From assembly GCA_949361645.1 (NCBI GenBank), contig OX442415.1, positions 8,401,254 through 8,465,253 on the forward strand: a DNA stretch of 64,000 nt, written 5' to 3'. Of the stretch, positions 59,074 through 64,000 are shown piece after piece (positions within the stretch are counted from its first letter, which is position 1; the number at the start of each line of letters is the position of its first letter). Position numbers and translations under genes: made by a program. The DNA comes from Spongilla lacustris. Its lineage: Eukaryota > Porifera > Demospongiae > Spongillida > Spongillidae. The notes under the pieces are model-generated. The model ran no database searches. It worked only from the letters and a program-made list of their open reading frames with translations, and was not told the origin of the DNA.

Positions 59074-62000
59074 AGTCATATGGTGGTGCACTTCCTCATA
59101 AGGAAAACTGCCAAAATATAACGGGTTGGCTTTTTTGGAACGGGAAGGTCCAAAGTGGTAAAAAATATAACATTCCAAGTCATATGGTGGTGCACTCCCC
59201 CTACTCAAACATGTATATGGATGCCAACACCAAAGTAATCTGTTCTGCATGTACCGTTACCACTAACTACATACTGGTTATTATGTATTATTAACAACTT
59301 ACCAACACTGGCTATGCTTTGGTCATCAAAGTTGTTCCCTGATAGATTAAGTGAAGTCAATGTGGTGTTCTTTCGAACAGCACTGAGCAATACACAGAAG
59401 ACCCCTGGATCGTTTGTACAGCCCCCTAGTCCAAGTGATGTGAGGACCTTGTTCTCTCTTAACATTGCCCCTGTGTATTAAAGGTAACCATAGTTACTAA
59501 CCACCTACATACACATTTGTCATGAGTTACCATAGAGACTATCCTACACACACATGTACATATATACACATCTGTCCACAAGTGTAAAGAGAACATTGAA
59601 TGCACAGTATCAGTGGGCCAAACCTAGTCTCGGCCCCAGACCCAACGGACGCAGCTGCAGATGGATTACATCACCGCTACTCGTCAGTAGGGTCTGGAGA
59701 CACTGGCAAAAATCTCTTTAAAAGCGAAACTTGAACAAACCATTAATTATATAACCTATGTTATACTAACCATAGACATAACCGATTAATGCATGCTGTC
59801 TTTAATTGTATTATATTGCCTCTAACCAGTGGTTTTTCTTCAGGAGAATAAACATGAGACCGAAAAGTTTGTTGTAAACGTGACTTGATGACTGATCGAC
59901 CATAACCGTCATGCAACCTTTAACTAGTTGTACTTACTTAATGGCTGTTTATAGCGTACCTGCATGCCTAACATTTATTAACATCGATTTTACTAAGTCC
60001 AATCGTTTTTGAATTTATTAATAGATTAGATAAGTTGAAATTGTTAATTTTCCAATATTTCAGTATAAAACGTTTAGCAGTAATTAAAGTTAAATAACTA
60101 GTCACTGTGATGTAAACATTTTTGACAACTTACCAAGACTGGTTATGCTTTGCATATCAAACTTGTTAAATGATAGATCAAGTGAAGTCAATGTGCTGTT
60201 CATTCCAACAGCACTACAAACTTTGCAAAGGCCATCTGGACCTATTCCGCAGTCCATAAGTGCAAGTGTTTTGAGGACTTGGTTCTTTCGTAACATTGTC
60301 CCTATGAAGATGATAAACATATTACCATATAGAACACCAGCTATTGCATGCATTGTCTAGCAAACCCACAGTACAAATAAACATTTATGCCCAATTAAAT
60401 GTACGTTGAAATAACTACATGCATGTTATTGAATGTACGCTATCTTTAAAGAAAAAGAAAATCGGATTACCTATTGCAGCTTTGAGCTTAAGCGATAGAA
60501 GTTATAGGCAAGTGTATACAGCAAATTCAGTTTAGACCAACTAAATCCGACACAATGCTAGATGTATCCATATCAGTGGGGGTGGGATATACCCATACCA
60601 TCGAGGCCTAAGACAGGGTGCAGTAACAAAACTCATCTACAATTGCATCCAAACCTATAGTGCATAATGGTGCATATGAGTGTGTGTATAGTTATGTAGA
60701 GGTGTGAGGTAATTATGTTTATGTGTGTGCATAACTGAGACTATATGTACCCAATCATCAATCAGAAGTGAAGGGCCAGGGGGTGGGGTTAGAAACCTAT
60801 AACAGCATATTCCCCTCCAATAGAGTTTTCTATAGCTAACCTGATGGATTCCACTTGTACAACCTCACAATAGATTATATGTACATCAGTAACATGCAGT
60901 GCAGTGGATCTGCAATGACCTTTTTCTCAATTCTATTGATCAGCCAGGGAGGCACTTAAAACTAGCCAGGTATATAGGATATGGGAGCACTAGCCATTGC
61001 AAGATTGGCACCATGGTCTGTGGCTTCGGCATCATATAAGGTTTACAGTGATGACATTCGTAAGCATTAGGTCTACAGACCATGTCTTTACCATACCTTC
61101 TCGATGTGGTAACACAAACTAAATTTACGCTCCAAGAATGCTTCACTACCGAATATCATCGGTAACAGTCACGCTTTCTTATTGATTAAAAATATTGCGA
61201 TTTCTTGTACTTATACCTTTCAAATAATTATTCATGACAACGATACATACATGTGGTCCAATTTAGTACAGTGTTCCACACCTTAAGAGGAAAAAAAAAA
61301 CCTCTTATGATTTTTGAGTTTTTGTAGCATCTTGTTAATAGATACATGTTGTTCACATTTAATTTTATAGTGCACTTAATGGCATAATTACGAACCCAAA
61401 ACAGAGCTACAGTTTAACTATGATTTACGGAGATATCCAATAAACGGGATAAAAATGGCTTCAATTTTCCAACTCTTTAGCCTTTCAATACTTTTCTAAG
61501 GGTGGTACGAAGCTGCCAAAAAATATATAACTCATAACATAAAATGTTTAACCCTTAAAAGTGATTGATTCCGCAAAACACCCCCCGAAAATGTGAACTG
61601 ATCGTCACAACCATGCCAACGAGTTCGCCGTATATAATGTATAGGTTATCTTAAGGTGTATATCCATAACAAATTTCAACCCTTCACTATATTCTGGACA
61701 GGAATTGTATTACAAAAGATGCATGTTTTAAACCGTCTCTCACCAATCTTAGTTTAAATTGATCATTCTTGCGTAGAAATGGTGCCTGAATTGATGTGAA
61801 AATCCCATTCTTATGATCACAGCATACATGGTTCAAAAGTTATAATTGAAAAAAGCATAAATTTGAAATTAGGAAGCTTATAAGGTGTGGAACACTGTAC
61901 ATGTTTAAATATAAGTTGTTTCTAGTACTGTGACGCATGCATTAGGCTACTCCAAGCTGGACTTTAATTTCCCATCCTCTCCCGCATAAAACGCCACATT

Positions 62001-63988
62001 TGGCCATACATTAATAAGTCGTCTGCTTATTAAAATCCTGCGCCACTAGTACTTTGGCTATTGCATGTGCTGTGTGCGCGACTTCAGTCTATGAAACTGT
62101 ATGTGAATAATGGTATGCTTTGATCGGAGAGCGCTTGAACGACTATTTGACTTCTTATGTAAGGAACGAGATAAAAATAATCCATAATACAAATACACCG
62201 CCCGCCCGCATAATATTTTCGAGAAAGGGTGCACGGGAAACTAAAATCCAGTTTGGAGTGGCCTTAGATGACTGGACACACATCGATATAGCCGATATAA
62301 ATCAATGCACGGGCCGCTGGTACTGGCGTACAATTACGGAGAGGCACTTGACCATTATGGTTTTTAATTTTTAAAACAATGAAAACAAATACGACAGCCT
62401 AAAAGGCTTCGTCATCAAACAAGCTTATGTCTTGGATGATCAAGTTGCAATTGTGCTTCCTTGCCAAAACACCATGCAGGGTATTCCGGAAGACCGTCGA
62501 ACTAGGAAAGGACTGCCAAAGTACGAAATTAAATGGCCCATTGAAGGAATGCATGCAATTACAGCAGAAGAACTATAATAAGGAAGGCCACAACCTACTG
62601 GATCACGGGTGCCTAATGATAATATAATATGCCAACAGATAGCCTTTGTACACGCCCAATTCCTTAGCAGTATTCATTACCGATCAGTTATCGGTAAGTT
62701 ATAAAAAAAAATAGGAGCAGAGGGATTTTCTAAAGTAAATATTTGTTAAGAGGTGTTTACCTACTGATAATTACCGATAAGCTCAAAAACAGTAATTATC
62801 GGAGACACTGACCAAATTAGCAAATTCAACTAAATGTATGTTGTGCATACATTGCATTAGGGCATACAAAAAGACATCATTAGATAGTAAATTTAACTTA
62901 TCATCATAGATATTGTTTATGTTGTCATCCATCCCTACCTGGAATCGGAATGCCACGGGAGATAATATAGTTACTCGCTTATAGGGAACTTGATATTGGA
63001 CCACACAGTAACACTAAAACAGATTAGGAACCACTTTGGTTTTAATGGGAACTTGGTTATAGCGACCTACTATTTATACATGGTTATTGGGAGTCTAATC
63101 AGCTTGCGTGCGTGCTAATCAGCTGATTAATTCAAAAGCTACACGCACGTCAGTGATTGGTTGGATGCTAATTGAACCACTAATTCGTTTTACCATACAT
63201 AATACAGTGATAAGAGGATCCCCACTGTATAGTACATAATAACAAGAGGCCTTTGCACAATTTAAGCAATTTAAGAAAGCGTTCACTTTGTAGAGACACG
63301 CAAAGACACGCAAAGACAAGCCAGAAGGCTCAAAGACACGTGAGGATGCTACAAAGAAACACAAAGACACTGAAAATGATCGCTACCTGGCATATCACAA
63401 TTTTCGATAAAATTTGCACAAAGACACTCCGCTACCCATCTGTATTCAATTGCATCTTGAACAAGGCAAGTCTAGAAAAGGCCTCCTCAAATACAATTTT
63501 ACACACTCGATCACTACATCAACAAGGATTAGCAATCATGGACATAGAGTAGTATCCAAGGTGCTCAATATAAAATATGTCACAGCCCCTACCTAGCTGG
63601 AGCGAGGGATTTCCTGCATCTCTCCACTCCTGCCAATCACCATGCCATCAATTGTATCCTGCATATTTTGCTAATCGTTATCACGCCTCAAATGGTACAT
63701 AGAGCTAGAGTACCCAGTCTATGATAATTATACATTACAACTTTCCTGGATAGGGGAGCTCAGCGCGCAAATGTTCCCTTCCCCTTTGAAAGTAACCCAT
63801 GCTAGTTATCATGTATTTTAATAACTTACCAAGACTGGCTATGCTTCGGTCATCAAACTTGTTAAAGGACAGATCAAGTGAAGTCAACGCGGTGTTCATA
63901 CCAACAGCACTGCACACGTCAAAAAGGCTCTTTGGAGCTACATCCAATCTAAGGTATGTGAGGACCTTGTTCTCTTTTAACATTGCCA
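57042..63988 (-). CDS. Leucine-rich-repeat protein, 3' part (continues past right edge)
   Basis: Exons on the minus strand: 63988-63830 (159 bp), 60301-60134 (168 bp), 59470-59303 (168 bp) and the last, 57283-57042, ending in a TAA stop. Each internal exon encodes two 28-residue ribonuclease-inhibitor-type LRRs (pattern NKVLTSLGLGGC and TLTSLDLSFNKFDDQSI) and is flanked by phase-1 introns with GTAAGT donors. The last exon has LQSLEVRGCGLDDDAI, KLKKLYLRGNTITAGGA and a short tail. Such arrays form the ligand- or partner-binding part of NLR or related LRR proteins. No NACHT or death-fold domain is in the window, so the class is open. The 63.8-kb exon lacks three codons relative to the 168-bp unit. 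Confidence 0.85.
57426..58187. mobile_element. hAT-like non-autonomous element, copy C (complete)
   Basis: Ends CAGTGTTGCCGCGATATA and TTCGCGGCAACACTG. Flanks GATGACGG (57418-57425) and GATGAGGG (58188-58195) are an 8-bp target duplication with one mismatch. It carries extra terminal GCGATATATCGCG repeats compared with copy A. It lies in the last intron of the LRR gene. Confidence 0.85.
59043..59073 (+). repeat. Poly-C tract (31 bp) and nearby direct repeat
   Basis: A run of 31 C followed by AGTCATATGGTGGTGCACT, which recurs about 100 bp later. It is in the last LRR intron. Confidence 0.85.
60302..63829 (-). other. Long LRR-gene intron
   Basis: A 3.5-kb intron between two LRR exons. It contains the terminal-repeat element at 61269-61897 and ordinary AT-rich DNA. 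The short CAAAGACACG repeats near 63297-63370 are low complexity. No additional LRR exon was recognised. Confidence 0.55.
61269..61897. mobile_element. Mariner-like terminal-repeat element (TA flanks)
   Basis: A perfect 17-bp inverted repeat (CAGTGTTCCACACCTTA / TAAGGTGTGGAACACTG) bounded by TA on both sides (61267-61268 and 61898-61899), the target duplication expected for Tc1/mariner-type transposition. It is 629 bp with no transposase frame, so non-autonomous. Confidence 0.75.
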
Positions 63989-64000
63989 CTGCATAATAAG

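Noticed and set aside
62120..62374. Plus-strand 84-codon frame
   Set aside because: Lies inside an LRR-gene intron on the opposite strand, with no recognisable motif.

Overview
This window is nuclear DNA from an animal, most likely an early-branching marine invertebrate such as a demosponge (inference, moderate to low confidence). Genes are split by GT-AG introns, intergenic DNA is AT-rich and full of small transposons and satellites, the palindromes TACATGTA and TGCATGCA recur throughout, and the gene families are animal ones. There is one 200-base assembly gap (41325-41524). No bacterial operon, CRISPR array or rRNA was seen. I did not identify any tRNA by eye.

Layout. At 0.28-2.06 kb and 27.17-29.03 kb (both minus strand) lie two paralogous two-exon genes. 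I read them as one fused protein of about 549 residues: a multi-pass membrane domain, then an ABM-type (antibiotic biosynthesis monooxygenase-like) domain and an SRPBCC/polyketide-cyclase-like domain. From 4.3 to 13.2 kb (plus strand) two complete aldo-keto reductase (AKR) modules stand head to tail, with matching intron positions and only 56 bp between the last exon of the first and the first exon of the second. They are either one double-domain AKR or a very tight pair. Next come fragments of retroelement C-termini (14.3-15.0 kb). An intronless ankyrin/patatin phospholipase A2 lies at 17.3-19.6 kb (minus). From 57.0 kb to the right edge (minus) is the 3' part of a gene built from phase-1 leucine-rich-repeat exons; it continues beyond the window.

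The rest is mobile and repetitive DNA. It includes hAT-like non-autonomous elements (one with a perfect 8-bp target duplication), a deleted Ty3/gypsy element, a BEL/Pao remnant beside the gap, a mariner-like terminal-repeat element, two long inverted-repeat structures (20.87-21.82 and 53.92-55.40 kb), and an inverted junction of two retroelement fragments (22.4-23.1 kb). Tandem arrays fill 30.6-33.1 kb (unit about 160 bp with a C-run), 35.3-38.7 kb (65-bp unit carrying TATAAAA), 46.1-51.4 kb (unit about 161 bp with higher-order structure) and 51.9-52.8 kb (four units of about 230-240 bp).

The genes do not form an evident pathway. The unusual content is in gene architecture (the membrane-ABM-SRPBCC fusion and the AKR doublet) and in the organisation of the satellites and foldback elements. 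All gene models here were read by eye from splice signals and reading frame, without alignment software or transcripts.
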